Shown: positions 1-12,475 of the stretch, piece by piece | Layout of the letters: each line of letters opens with the position of its first letter | Numbering within the stretch: position 1 is the first letter of the stretch | From: Isoetes taiwanensis | Lineage: Eukaryota > Streptophyta > Lycopodiopsida > Isoetales > Isoetaceae | DNA length: 64,000 nucleotides | Assembly: GCA_021234155.1 (NCBI GenBank) | Contig: JAJEKV010000025.1 | Coordinates: 7,206,531 to 7,270,530 of the forward strand | Direction: 5' to 3' | The notes under the pieces: model-generated | What the model saw: the letters and a program-made list of their open reading frames with translations, nothing else | What the model was told of the DNA's origin: nothing | The model's database searches: none | Program-made: the position numbers and the translations under genes

Positions 1-949
1 ATCAGTGTACTTCGTTCAGTTACGTATTGCTAAAAGCTTAAAAATATTATTTTTATCATTGACAGCGATGGCTGCTTGACACGTGGTAGAAATAGACAAG
101 AACAAGAACAATATTTGTACCTAGAGGTCTAGGGACCCACAACTATTGGAACCTCAAGTTTTGAGTACCTTCAAGAAAGCAGTCTCCAGGAAAAACTCAT
201 ACCATGCGGTGTGGCACAGTTTACCAAAGAATCGCCGGCCCAAAGTCTAGCCCAAAGTCTAGGAACCCTTTCAAAGGTGTGAAATCGAGGCCAAGTAAGC
301 AGGTCAATATTTCGAGGCGAGAATGCTGTTTTCGAGAATAAGAAATGGAATCTTTCATTTTCCACTTTACACTTTGTGCGGTCTGCATAAACGGTCATTA
401 AGTTGATTCAACAAAACATACAAATAAACATTGCACTACACTTGGTTTGCTGGTTAAATTTTGTGCAACGAACATTACTTCGATTCGATCTGAGCTTTTG
501 CAACAATATCTCAATGGTCGTTTTCTCAAGATATGGGCCCAGCGACTACTTGGCCCCCAAGTGGCCCAATTGTTATCATGCACAGGGCCCCGAGCTTGTT
601 GCTTGCTTCATTGTCCGGGAACAAGCTTGGCTATTACATCAGTCCTTGCAGGGTCCTGGTCTAGTTAGAGACGGTAGATGGGAAGCGGCCTCCCAATTTA
701 CCCACGAGAGCAAGACTATGTATACATTGCAGGAGTTGGTTAATGTGAGATGGAAGCCATACTCGAGTTACCGCTTCTTTTGAGAGATAGTCAAGATCAT
801 TTTGACATAGCATTCCATTACGCTTCCACAACTTCTGGAGGCACCATCATGCATTGCTCCTTACTTGAGGGTTCTAGATAGCGAATGCGCGATTCACGGG
901 ACCTCGGGGTGAGAAGGTCATTATCTCGGCTTGTCTGGTATCGTCATTC
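1..949. other. No gene recognised; anonymous sequence
   Basis: No reading frame here looks like a known protein. The longest (403-783, plus) has no recognisable domain and no convincing codon pattern. The stretch may be the body of the retroposon whose 3' end lies just to the right, but I see no reverse-transcriptase motif to support that. Confidence 0.5.
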
Positions 950-1085
950 GCAGGGTTTTCCTTGAGGCCTTTGGCGGGGGTTTTGAAATCCTAGTGGTAA
1001 TGATTGTACTAGCCCATTTGTAACCGGGTCCATGACCTATTAAGTCTCCCGTGGACGTTAAAACCTATTCTATTCTATTCTATTC
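950..1085 (+). mobile_element. Microsatellite-tailed retroposon 3' end, copy A
   Basis: This is one of six related 3' ends in the window. Reading along the plus strand there is a G-rich GGCGGGGGTTTT block followed by AAATCCTAGTGGTAATGA, then GGGTCCATGACC, then GTCTCCCGTGGACGTTAAAA, and finally a run of TATTC units (about 1065-1085). The same order occurs in reverse complement at 50366-50705, with tail unit TATTC as well. Short variable microsatellite tails are typical of RTE-type LINEs and of the SINEs they mobilise, so an RTE-like origin is an inference. The 5' limit is not visible. Confidence 0.7.
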
Positions 1086-1237
1086 TTTAAAATGATTTCT
1101 TATTCTAGAATCGTTATCAATGGGCTGACCTTTCAGGGCTTTATCCCTTACCCCATAGACCATATCAATTCCTCCCCTCCTCGAGATGATTGCCCTCAAG
1201 CATGGAACACACCCAATATTTGCCACGGTGAACCTTA

Positions 1238-1400
1238 GCCTCTGATACCAATGTTACGCACTAAGCCGGGAAGTTATGGGCTAAATTAAATCAGCTGGGG
1301 CTCATTGCATGCGAGAATGCGCCTCTGAGTTATGTAAGGAATTATTGTTTAGCCGGGAATGCGATCAATAGACCAAGCATTGATGGTATCAGTCCGGCGG
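1238..1400 (-). mobile_element. LTR retrotransposon PBS and LTR edge
   Basis: On the minus strand, positions 1250-1238 read TGGTATCAGAGGC, which matches the usual plant primer-binding site for initiator tRNA-Met. One base away (1252 on the plus strand) a TG dinucleotide begins what would be the LTR, extending to the right. The untranslated leader would run leftwards from 1237 to about 1100, where it is interrupted by retroposon copy A. The far end of the LTR could not be located, so only its edge is annotated. No coding domain of this element is seen to the left, so it is a truncated remnant. Confidence 0.55.
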
Positions 1401-2679
1401 GGGTACCCCTCATACACTCTACATTGTCCAGTTGGGAGGCCGGCTTCTGAGCATGGGGATAGCCATCTTGCAGGTCATCCGCCCGGCTCATCACTCGGGC
1501 TGATGTTGCTTCTTGTACAGAAGATATCACGATCTCACTGGATGCCTAGACACATTTGTCGGGCTGAGACATAAATCAATCAGCCAAGACACGAGTGGTT
1601 CTCATATCCCTCTTCACGTCACCCTTGCCTCCACTCACATATGGGCCTGTGGGCGTCACGCCCACCCTGAAATTACCCTGGGGTGGGTTCCCCTCCTCGC
1701 TCTGGCAGGGCGTCTATCACCGCTTGGTGTGTTGGAAAAGCGCTTTATGCAATGCAGAACAAGTGATCCGCAATGAGCTACATGATTGGGAGCCATCGAT
1801 CACATACATTAGGGAACTGGTCGAACTGTCCTTATGCAGGGAGGTCGAGTTTAGAACCCCGTAATCTCTTTGTGACACAGAATGACTTGGAAGGCGGTCT
1901 GAAGGCATTTTAGCCACAGGCAGGGTGAAACCTTGGGTCCCTGCTCAGTTCTTTGGCTGGATTCTTGCACTTGGGCGGGCCCTTGATGAACACATACGTC
2001 TATTTCGAGAGAGTGGTTACTATCGTTGATGAAAACGGCTCCACTTTTGAAACCTAGCGCTGTATGAGTCCATGACAAAGTCTGTTGGAGGGTAAGAGAT
2101 CGATTAGTTCGCCGGATGGAGCGTCACCGAGAACCCCCGCGGATGCACGTCTGTTGGTACGTGATCGTGTGACCTAAATTACCCTAGATGCTTGTTTCCT
2201 TGGCGCGCTGGCTCGGGACCCCATTACTCTGGGAAGCCAGAGGTCAAAATAGCCCATTCAAAGACATCAACCCGTGTTAACCGGGCCAGCTCCCCTGCGT
2301 TCCAGTGCACCACAGCGGGCTCGGCCTCGTCGCCTTACGGTGCCCACCATCTTGCCACATGAGGGCCAGGCGGGGTGGATTAGAGCCCGCCGGGGAGCCG
2401 AGGCGGCTTCTGTCGGTCTTTATCAAGGTCAGATTGAGATGAGTCTCACTTTCCGGAGTTGCTGACGTTGATTGAATCGCTTTCCCCTTAATCTGGTGGA
2501 GCGTGCCACTGCATTCTTGATGAACACCGTCGATCGTGCCACAGGGTCATACATCAAGTCTTTGGACCTATGAGGTCTTTGCTTTGTTTGTCCGTGACTA
2601 GGCACTAAAATTGGTGCCAGCCATATATTGGGATGTTTACATTTTATATGATTGTACAGTTTATGTTTGATTGCTGCCA
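1401..2679. other. No gene recognised; probable LTR continuation
   Basis: Moderately GC-rich sequence without a protein-like frame. It probably includes the rest of the LTR and the body of the retroposon ending at 2818, but no internal landmark fixes either boundary. Confidence 0.4.
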
Positions 2680-2818
2680 CAGTTTTCCTCGAAACCCTTG
2701 AGTAGGGGTTTTTAATCCGATTGATGTCAAAGCTTATGCTTCTTTATGATGGGTCCCATATGGAAGCCAGGTGTGGTCTCCGTGGGCGATAAAGCCCTTC
2801 CTTCCTTCCTTCCTTCCC
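2680..2818 (+). mobile_element. Microsatellite-tailed retroposon 3' end, copy D
   Basis: The order of conserved blocks is the same as in copy A: GAGTAGGGGTTTTTAATCC, a variable stretch, ATGGGTCCCATATGG, TGGTCTCCGTGGGCGATAAA, then a tail. Here the tail is a tetranucleotide (CTTC repeated about five times, 2797-2818), not the pentanucleotide of copies A to C. The core is therefore conserved while the tail unit changes between copies. Confidence 0.7.
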
Positions 2819-5279
2819 TGGTACTAACCAGCATGCCCAATCTATGATGAGTGAGCTTGGAATCAATGTGTTTTGTGCTTAGATCACCAGTTTTCTTTGT
2901 ATTAACACTCAAAAGGCTAAAGAACAGTACCTAGATTTTATGTTTTCCCTGGGTGTTCCTTGTTCTCAGGCTTCTGGTGCGTTCTGCCTTGTGTTACTTA
3001 CGTGATGTATGTACGGTGCATCTTTATATATTTTGGGTACGTTTAAAAATCAGTTCAAACGTTTGAAACTGAATTGGAAACACTTGAACGTTTAGGCGGT
3101 TGAAGGTCTAAAGGTGAAGATAAAGAAGAATATTTTGCATTATCTTCTTGATGGGTTTCGTATACATATCACCTCCTTATCACCTCATTTGGTTATGCTG
3201 CAGTCATTTGAATTCTTCGATCATTTTATAGTTTGTGAAGATCGCAGGTCTACCATTTTCTTATAACTTTCGTCAATTTGAATTGTACACTTCATTTTGA
3301 AAGACATATATTGCACATCTTGATTCTGTCGACTATGATATAAATCTAAATCACGATTAGCTGTCATCATTCACACGATCAATTGTCAAGCGATGGATAA
3401 ATGAGCTACATTTTAAGATTAGAAAATCATCTTATTTTTATACTATCATCTATTAGTGAGGATGCTCAAGGACACTTCTATCTTGACGGTATTGTTTTTA
3501 ATCACAGATCAATTGAATTCCGTGCCATTGGGTTGTCGCCGTAGCAACACATCTAAAAACAATTCAAGGCAATGCATTTGCCATCATAAAACAAGACTAA
3601 TCGTTTGTGAAACTTTTGGAATAATGCATGCTTTAATCTACTCGACAGTGGAAGAAACCTGCGGTGTCCACTTCAAGATTCCTCGAGCCAAACTCTAAGA
3701 ACTCTTGAGGATGTAGAGGCGGAAATGATCTTGTTCAAACTTATAATCTCAATTAAGTCTTAAATATTTTATAGTTGTCTGACGCATTTGTTTATTAGCT
3801 TTTGTTGTTTGTCCCCAGTGTTAACAATTTTTTCTTTGCTGAATCGAACATGCTAGAATGCGGTTTTATTAATAAAACAATTCGATCACGGTACCAAATA
3901 ATAAATCAATAGCACATGGTTTCTTAAAATTTTTGACGATACAAATTACATGGAAATCCCAGATTCAAATAATAAAGCATTGGATTTTGTATTTTGGAAA
4001 TGTGGGCGGTGAGCCAAAGCCCGATATGGCTAAAGGACATGTCAAGTTTCAGCGTATCACAGGGTTAGAGTGGAAGTTGAGCGTCATTACCCTCTGGTAG
4101 GCCAGGGCTGCCACAGAACTTTCGTGTGGATTGAACCCGTTCCTTATATCTAGAATGACCAATGAAAACTCTACATTAAGATTGATTTTGAGAAATACTA
4201 ATCTAGAGTCATTTACCTACCATGCTTGAAGTCTTTCAAAGGATGCCCATCGACAAAGGCTATAAATGCCATCATAGAAGACCTACAAGATGTATCATCT
4301 TTTTGTTATGCGAATTTTAGGTATTGACAAGGCATGTGTGAGATTGACCCTTTGCTTTATCACATTTGGATAGTCCAAAGTAGCTCTAGGATCGTATTAT
4401 ATATACTGCCAGAAACAGAGATTTTCTCGAGGAATAACATACCTTGAAAACAAAAAGAGATATTAAGTTGTGGCATCTTAATTACTAAATAAATTCATTA
4501 CCTCTTTAAATCTTCTCATCTGCTTTGATGTCTTCCAATGAATTGTACACTTGAAATACTAATACAATCTTACTCTTTCCATTGAGATTAGGGTAAGGCG
4601 TATGATGGTCGGCATCTAGCCGCTGGGAACCATAATCCATTTTTTGCATTTTGGGCCCATGCTGGCTACCAGCAATGGGTAGCACAACTATCACTACTTT
4701 GGCCCATACCATCAATTTGAATCTCTTCCACACTGACTTTCCTAAATTGTTCAGTTCTCTGGAGGAAAAGCAGGGCCAGAGATCTCTTTTACCTTTTGCA
4801 TATCATACATGTATGGCAGTACATAAGCGATGTTAAAACAAGTTTTAACTAGAGAAATGAATGAATTAGTTATCTATCTTACCCTTTATAAGTAGGCACG
4901 TGGCGATTCTTTGGATTGCCCATGTCCTCAACATCACAAACATCAAAGTAAAACTTGGTAAGGTAGTGAGCCTTCAAAATTGGAACTTTCTTCAGATCCT
5001 CATCCTCTTAGGACGCTTCTTTGATGGTACGGTCATTTCTTACGCAGGAGTTTGTTCTACAACAGCTTTTCTACCAAGCATTATTCAAGTTGTAGCAATA
5101 ATAGCACTTGTAAGCATTATCAAGTATAAATGTATTCACGAGGTCATAGTGAGCCAGATTGAAATCGGTTGCCTAAGTGATACTTCAAGGCTCATTATGG
5201 AGTTGAGGACCATATTCACGGATGAAATCCGTCAACTACACTATAGGGGTGTAGGTAAAATCACACTAGCTCCGGATAC
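2819..5279. other. No gene recognised; AT-rich intergenic DNA
   Basis: No frame with protein-like composition, no RNA gene and no element termini were seen. A possible zinc-knuckle-like C-x2-C pattern on the minus strand near 5050-5110 is too weak to call. Confidence 0.5.
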
Positions 5280-6545
5280 TTTAAAGCCTACCGATAAAGG
5301 CTTTATGGGATGGGCACTCGGTGGTAGGCTTAAGAGCGATTGCCAAGAGGTGCTTGAGCTCGGATTCATAGAGCAAAAGCGTATCTTCTCCTCCTTTTTG
5401 GAACTACACATCATACCCAAATCAAGAAGAAGATGGAAGTCTAAGGATGTGCATCAATTATCAAATCGACTCAACAAGCAAGCGATGAGAATAAGTATGT
5501 CACTGCATATTGGCGGGCGTGACGATGGACGTATTATCGAGAACTAAAGTCTTCTCTCAAGATTGACCCTAAGGTCAGGCTACCATCAAATAAGAATCAA
5601 GGAAGAAGATATCCATAAAACCACCTTGAGCGAGGTATGGGCGCAGGTTCACAGTGTGCCTTTGAAAAGGCTTATCAAGTACCTGCGTCATGCACCTAAT
5701 GGATGAGTATCCTCGGTAAGATTCTTGAGCCAGATTTGTCATCGTGTTCTTGACTGACGTTCTAGTCTATAACAAGTCCATGGAAGAACATTGTGACGCA
5801 GGAAGAGTTTTGGAAGCTAAAGCTGACATCGATTAGCCAGAAGCTTTCACAAAGTGCCGCCCGCGCGCAAGCAGGCCAGTCTGGAATATTTAGGTCATGT
5901 AATTGTCATCGGAAGGGATCTCCGGTCCGTGGTCGAAACCATGGTGGATTGGCTTGGCTCCAGGAATGTGGGCAAAGTAGAAAACTTCCTCGGTTTGGCG
6001 GGGATATTACTTCGGAGTTCTGTAAAGGACTTAAGCTAAGTGGGCATCCCTGCAGCCAGGACCTCCACCAAGATAAAAGGTGGAAGGATTGGATAAGTGG
6101 CCAGTATTCAAGCCTCCTAACTCAGGGCACTAACCTGACAGGTCCTCATCCCTCGGATCAAGCAGGATAAGCTAGTGGCGGAGATGCACTATGGCTAAAC
6201 AGAGGAGGCAGTCCACTTATATACAGAAGGAAGGGGTGATACTTGTCCCGACTCAAGAAGATATAGATGACAGACACGCTTCTGGAGCTCCGACCAAGGC
6301 TCCATTGTCGGGCATTGAGGATTTGGGCATTGTTTTCCTAGGAAGAAACTTTCAGTTGAATGCAGTCACGGAGCCTCCAATACGTTTTCGCACAACCACT
6401 CCTCAATTTGAGACAAAGAGATGGATGGAATTCCTCGAGTATGACTTCGAGATGGTTTATAAGCTGGTGATTGAATGTAGTTGTAGATGCTCTCTCGGAA
6501 CCTTTCGAGCATTGTAATGCCATATCAACTTTTACGGTGAGTATG
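5280..6545 (+). pseudogene. Ty3/gypsy pol relic (RT to RNase H)
   Basis: Successive frames give the expected Ty3/gypsy order. Near 5340-5400 there is LELGFIEQ. At 5430-5460, in another frame, EDGSLRMCINYQ matches the DGSxRMCxDYRxLN block of RT. At 5590-5625 there is YHQIRIKEEDIHKT. At 5735-5795 FVIVFLTDVLVYNKS is the catalytic block, with the first Asp of the usual FLDD replaced by Thr. At 5880-6005 there are EYLGHVI and MVDWLGSRNVGKVENFLGLAG. At 6420-6507 RNase H remnants read RWMEFLEYDFEMVYK and, one frame on, NVVVDALSEPFE. At least four frame changes and several stops separate them, and integrase is absent. It is a dead 5'- and 3'-truncated copy. Confidence 0.85.
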
Positions 6546-9500
6546 GCTACTATGTTTTCTATTTGTCGATTTGTTTTCTCTTTCTCATTGAGTGGGTTAT
6601 TCGTTAGAGTCGTCCATCATCATCCTTGTTTAAAGGATGCATACATGAAATGAAATGAAATAAACATCATAACCTAAATTGCAAGAATAATTTGTGAGAG
6701 TTACATCTTATTATTCTTGGCATTAAATGGGCTTGTTGCTTGATCTCAGTAATCTCATCCTCCATTGGGTCGAATAGACAAGAGGTGGAAGGAAACATTA
6801 TTAGTAGCGCTCCCCATCTCAACTTCATCTTCATCTTCAAGGATCATTCACATTGAAAATCTTGGTAGTAACCGAATCAATAACTGAAAGAAGAAAATAT
6901 ATATGAGGATCTAAAAATCATGCATAAAGGCAAGTTTTACTTACAAGCAAACTTTGAGTAATCCTAGGTTGTTGTTCTTGCTTCTCGATACTAAGTGAGA
7001 ATCTAAACACAAATAGAATATGTCGTAGAATAATATTATATCATGGAAGCATATATGTACATAATTGTACATATCAACACGTTCAATTCTCAATGCAAGA
7101 ACAAAGAAAAAACGACAATTGGTAATCTGCTGCATTTAAATGCACAAATATACATTTGTAAAATTTATATAAATGTATATGTTCCAGATAGACATGGTTG
7201 TGAAGCTTTTACAAAAAAATTCTTGCACTCTAACCCATGAAAGTGACATTATCTAAAACTAGACTCCACCCTCAAGAAAAAATGACAATTGGTAATTCTA
7301 CGAGACAAGTATACACAAATGTGCAAATATGGTTAAGAACCCTTATACAAAAATTTCCCGCATCAACCCATGAAAATTTATCACTATTTATGTACACACC
7401 ACAAGTGCAACAAGGCATTTTAATACATAAACTTTTCAATACAGAAAATGCATGTACTATATCCCGTAAATATCACTGTAAACGTAGTCTACATCTCGAA
7501 TCGAACGTACTAAACTATAGAATTTTTATTGGCTATAATTTCATCTCAAAATACATACCTGAAGTTTGAAATCCTGAAGATAGCCGAGAGCTTAGTATCC
7601 TAAAGAAAACTATCATTGCATTTTGTGCCACTCAAACTCAAGAAGAGTGGCACAAAAGCTCGGATTTGAGGGCTCTGGATTAAAGCTAGAGCTAAGAGAA
7701 ATCGAGCAACGCTTACCACTTTGTTTCTATTTGCAATGATGAATTATAGTGAAGTTGAGTCTATTCCGCTATGAGGTCTTACTTAGTGCTAATCGATCTC
7801 GTTGTTTCAGGATCAAAACTGATAGTTATCTTTTAGAAAGTTAAGATCTCGCTAATTGATTTTCTATTTTCTAATTTATTTTCCATGAGATGGGAGCATG
7901 CCTTCTATATTTGGTTAGACCTAGCATTGTTGCATGAATATGCTACAACTTGGTTTCTTCCGGGTTTTTCTGGGAGATGTTATTGTTGCGGTGAATGCTC
8001 TTCCGCTTTTGCTCGGTTTAGAATCTTCTCGGCTTTTTGCTTTCATAGAAACAAGTTTGGTCAAAGTTTGTTCTAGGTGAAACTTAGGGTTCTTACTTTC
8101 CTCATCAATATTTTCTCCTCCATCATTGGCATGGAGTTCGGCAATCCTTCTATGCATGGAATACTGACCAATGGTGCCTTGCAACTTCAAAGAAGAATGA
8201 CACCGGAGATGAAATTAGCAAGGACTATAGGTATGCTTGAGCATTTGGTCTGCTTTTCCTCGAGACAATGCATGGATCCGCCTTTCAGAGGTTATAAATG
8301 GTTTATTTCTATTCTATCTATCATGGCACACCATGCATTTTCTACCTTTTGACACTAAATAAAGAGTGGTTTAAGATTTGTTTTACGCCTTTTTTCACTA
8401 ATAGAGTAATCAAATGCTTGGGATCCTTTCTCGGCTTTGTCCTAAGACACGCCGATGTGGAATAATTCATGACAAGGAATGTTAATTATGCATATTGCAA
8501 GGTTTTCAAGATCATTCATTTCTATAATCGCTTCTTTGCAATCATGAGGGCAACCCCTCGGTGGCAAAAGACCTTTGTTTTCATCCTTACTTTTGTTTTT
8601 GCCCTTTTATTACCCAATATAAACCAATCTCTTTTTGTTCCCTTTATTATCCATTACAAACCATTACAAACCACCATGAACCCATAACAACTTATAATGA
8701 ACCTATATAAACCAAACTATGTATTGTCCTGATAATCCCTACTAAACAAGATTTGTTCCCGCATCACCGGAAAAAACATGAACATTTTATACTTGACACC
8801 ACCTAGTTGGATATGTTATTTCGATGCGTAAACCCACATATGCATCTATCTCGAAGTCTATGCGCACTAAGTTGATTAGCATCAATGGGCCATCTTAGTG
8901 AAGATATAAATTATATGATGCTTGTCTCGCGAAGAACCAACAAAAGCTGCTCATGCAAAGTAAAGTGTAAATCTTTTAGAGAACATAATTTGTGGGATCT
9001 GGAATGACCACTTTGCTTCAGATTGAGCGCCTCCTAGTTTCAGCAATGTGACACCTTCACCAGGCCACAGCTAAAAATCGCTTTGTCTGCATACAACAAG
9101 AGTTCAACCAAAGGCATCCGCACTAAACCATCTCAAGTGAAACAAGATAGCTTTGAATATAACTCGTATATTGATTTAGGTAGCCATAAAACCGGAAGAG
9201 AGCTACACATTTCAAGATGCGGATGATTGTGTTCTCAACATGCCTGTAAAGTAGCATTACTAAGTCTTATCACCAACCGCATCACACCAAACCAATTGTG
9301 AAAGAAGTCAAGTCATGCTGAGCAAGCTTTGTAAATTGATATGCTGCCCTGTGCCCAAGAAGGTACTATATCTTAGTTGAATAGTTGATTATCTAACATT
9401 CTATCACAAGATAAAGGGTAAGCTCTCTCGCAGACATCTAACATGCAATGCGGGTGGCTAGGGCAATCAAGAAACACTATATTCCATGAAACATTTGATG

Positions 9501-9575
9501 TATGTATTTGTTTTGGCCTTGATCCTAGGGTATTTTTTAGTTTTCATCCAACCAGTTATTGTGATGATGTGTTAC
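6546..9575. other. No gene recognised; AT-rich DNA
   Basis: Very AT-rich. A minus-strand frame at 7921-8190 (89 codons, Lys/Ser/Glu rich) is the only one with a faintly protein-like composition. It has no recognisable domain and no flanking exon, so I do not call it a gene. Confidence 0.5.
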
Positions 9576-9900
9576 GAACATTCTTGCGTATTGCTGCAAT
9601 TGCTCAATCTTACTACACATTGTTATAACCTTATCATATAGCACGTATTGTAAGTGATGTTTCGTAGTTTTACCTGCTACATTGGTAATGGTCTTGACTT
9701 CTCGCTATGGATATCAAATATATTCAAAGGATTTCTCGCAACATTCTTGCGTAATACAAATTCGCTCAATCTTACCACGCTATAACCTTATCATATAGTA
9801 AATGCATTGTAAGTGATGTTTCGTAGTTTTACCAAGTTACATTGGTAATGGTCGCACTTTGCTATGGATATCAAATATTCAAAGGATTTCTTGTAAGGAA
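9576..9900. repeat. Tandem duplication, ~163 bp x 2
   Basis: The block beginning ACATTCTTGCGTA at 9578 recurs at 9741. The two copies share long words such as TAACCTTATCATATAG and TAAGTGATGTTTCGTAG. They differ by small indels, so this is an old direct duplication in non-coding DNA. Confidence 0.85.
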
Positions 9901-12114
9901 GAGTTTTCCACCAATTATTAAATGAAAGAACTTACAATTTGTATGAAGTCTCTTGTATTGAAGTTTCTTCCTCATACTGTTTTGTAATTAAATGACAAAG
10001 CAAACTCTCTAAGCCAACATGAAAAACCTCCAATTAAAGTTCTTGTTAAATTAGTTGAGTTTTCTGCTTCCTGTCTCTTCTTCAATCAATTGCCTCGGAT
10101 CCAGCGCTTCTTGATGCAAAGATTAGCTTCGTGGGTGGGCTATCTCTTCCTTTTTGTTGGCTTGGGAATTATGTTATGTTTGTATATAAGTTTCTGGCCC
10201 TTTTTTTCTATTTAGAGTATTCGTGTGAAAACTCGTGGTTGCATCTTACGCTTGAGCTCAAGGAGTTATGCTATGTACATCTACCTTGAATTTGTAGGAT
10301 TGAAACCACTTTATTTCGCCTCACATGATTTTTTATAAAAAATTTAACTCTTACTATTTTGCTGATGTCTCTTTGCAATTCTTTGGTGGAATGGATGTTT
10401 GTTTTCATCTCAATTGTCCCATGATGCTGCATTATCAAAAATCATTATGGGAACTTTCTCCGAAGTTCTTATGAGTTGGTATGCTACGAGAACAAGTTCT
10501 ATAAAGAAAACTTAAGGTACTGGATTTTCCGTGATGTCTTGCAAATATTTGCTTAATTAGCACTAATGTACCGTCCTTTGGCAAGAACGAACCTAAGTAG
10601 AAATAGGAACTATTGACCATGCGTAGTACTTGCTAGTACCTGGGGCTTCAAGACCATATCCAATGGCATGGATATGAAGCATCAAAATAATATCTCTCAA
10701 AATAATCACATTCATAGATATGATCACGCCAGAGCTAGAAAATGTATGTTTTACCCTATTTATGTGCAGTATACTTACTACCTTTACTTGAGCTCCACCC
10801 ATCGGCGTGGCGAGGAATGGTCGGATGAGTCCTTCCGGTAGTGTTTCCCTTCTTGAGGGGATTACAATGTGGTGATTCCGCTGTGAATTCTGGCGATGAT
10901 TTTGTCTACGGCGGAATTACATTGTGGTAGTTTGATGTATTGTTGTTGTTACTGTGATATTGTTTATGCTTAGTTGTTACTTAGGGGCCCATAGGTGGAA
11001 AGGCGCCAAGATACCTTCGTGTCCCCTTCACGCACTAGGAGACGTGCAGGTGGGGAATGACGGAGGGCGAATTTTATTCGAAGGACGGATGGGGATTTCG
11101 CTAAGATTAATGCAGTAGGGCGCGTATATTTACGTAGGGAAACATCACACACACCTATAGCCGGTCACAGAGCCAGAGATATGCCATACTAGCGGGTCTT
11201 AAGCTGACCCATTATCTCTGGTTTCTCCCATCCGCATTTGGTGGAGCGAGGTTGAGCGGCAACTCCTCCTCCACCAATGTCCCCAATTCGATTTTGGGGC
11301 AAATTGAAGCTGATGGAGCTAATTGGATGTCTAAGAGTTAGCGATTCGCCTTGCCCGATACGATTTGGGCGGATGGCAATTCTAGATTGGTTGTCATTAA
11401 CTAATTTACTATTTTAGCTGTAATAGTAGGAGTTTAAGCCCTAAATCGAATTAGGGTTTTGGGTTAAGGTTTTCTACCTTAATAATTGATGATTTACATA
11501 GCTAACCTTAGCTTATGAAGATAATTAATGGCCATTAATTATTCATAGTGATATATGTATTTATACCCAAAAGGCATATAAATACGCCGGGCGTCATGTG
11601 TACCATATCTTCAAATGTATAATAACCTTAGTCATCCATTGTTGGAGCATAAAAATGGCAAATATAAAATGGCTCCTCCTTCTTCTCGCTTTGCAATTTG
11701 TTTCAATGCAAAGGAAGTCTCCTTATAAGTATTACTGAGTGTTGAATAATCATTGCGTTTTTATTCAACATAAAACTTTTTGCGATACAAGGCTAAGCTT
11801 GCAATGTCGAATGGATTTTGGTGAACTTGTGACCAACAAGTTATAGAAATATTCGAAGGCAAAGCGAGCTTTGATGAAGGTTGTTTTACCTGGAATATCT
11901 GGCGGCCGATTAAGAGCAAAGGAATGCCAAATGAAAGCGCGATATAGCCTCAAGAAAACAAAAGAATGCCAATGTTCTCAACCACAGGCGCTCCTGAAAC
12001 CAATGGGAGGGACATGGTTATACTTAACTTCACTAATTAGAAAAAGCTACCTTTGTTTACATTTCGAAGCTTTATGAACTATGATCCGGGAGTCCTCGGA
12101 TTTATAATAGCAAA
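9901..12114. other. No gene recognised
   Basis: No coding, RNA or element signature could be supported in this stretch. Confidence 0.5.
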
Positions 12115-12475
12115 GATCATGCACAAGATTTGAATTCTATAAAGATGTGTGAAATACTATAAAGGCGTGTGAAATATAGGACATGTGGTCATTCAATTCT
12201 AACGCTATAAAGGGTATGTGATAATAGAAGTATAGGACATGTAGTCATTAAAAGTATTCTAAAACCATGGGAAATTCTACTAGAAAATGACATGTGGCAA
12301 TAGAAGTAACTTTAAAACAACAATGGATGTTTCTTATCAATCAAAAATATAAACAATCATCAAAACAATATCTCCACATGCTTCACCATGCGTTTTTTGT
12401 AATAAACCCCGATAATCATATGTGAACTTATCAAAACCATAGTTTTCCAATGGACCAAATATTGGGGTCGATTAT
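12115..12475. mobile_element. Relic right end of the ACACAC-TIR element family
   Basis: This stretch repeats words from the right end of the large TIR element at 43.5-51.4 kb: TATAAAG, AATAGAAGTATAGGACATG, ATGACATGT followed by CAATAGAAG, and AACAATGGATGTTT. It closes with TTTTCCAATGGACCAAATATTGGGGTC, close to the terminal TGGACCAAAAACCGGGGT of the large element. No matching left end was found, so it is a solitary or truncated end. Confidence 0.6.

Noticed and set aside
403..783. 126-codon plus-strand frame as a gene
   Set aside because: No domain, no coherent codon pattern and overlapping alternative frames; probably chance or a decayed element.
5040..5120. Gag zinc knuckle on the minus strand
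   Set aside because: Only a C-x2-C pair is present and the remaining ligands do not fit.
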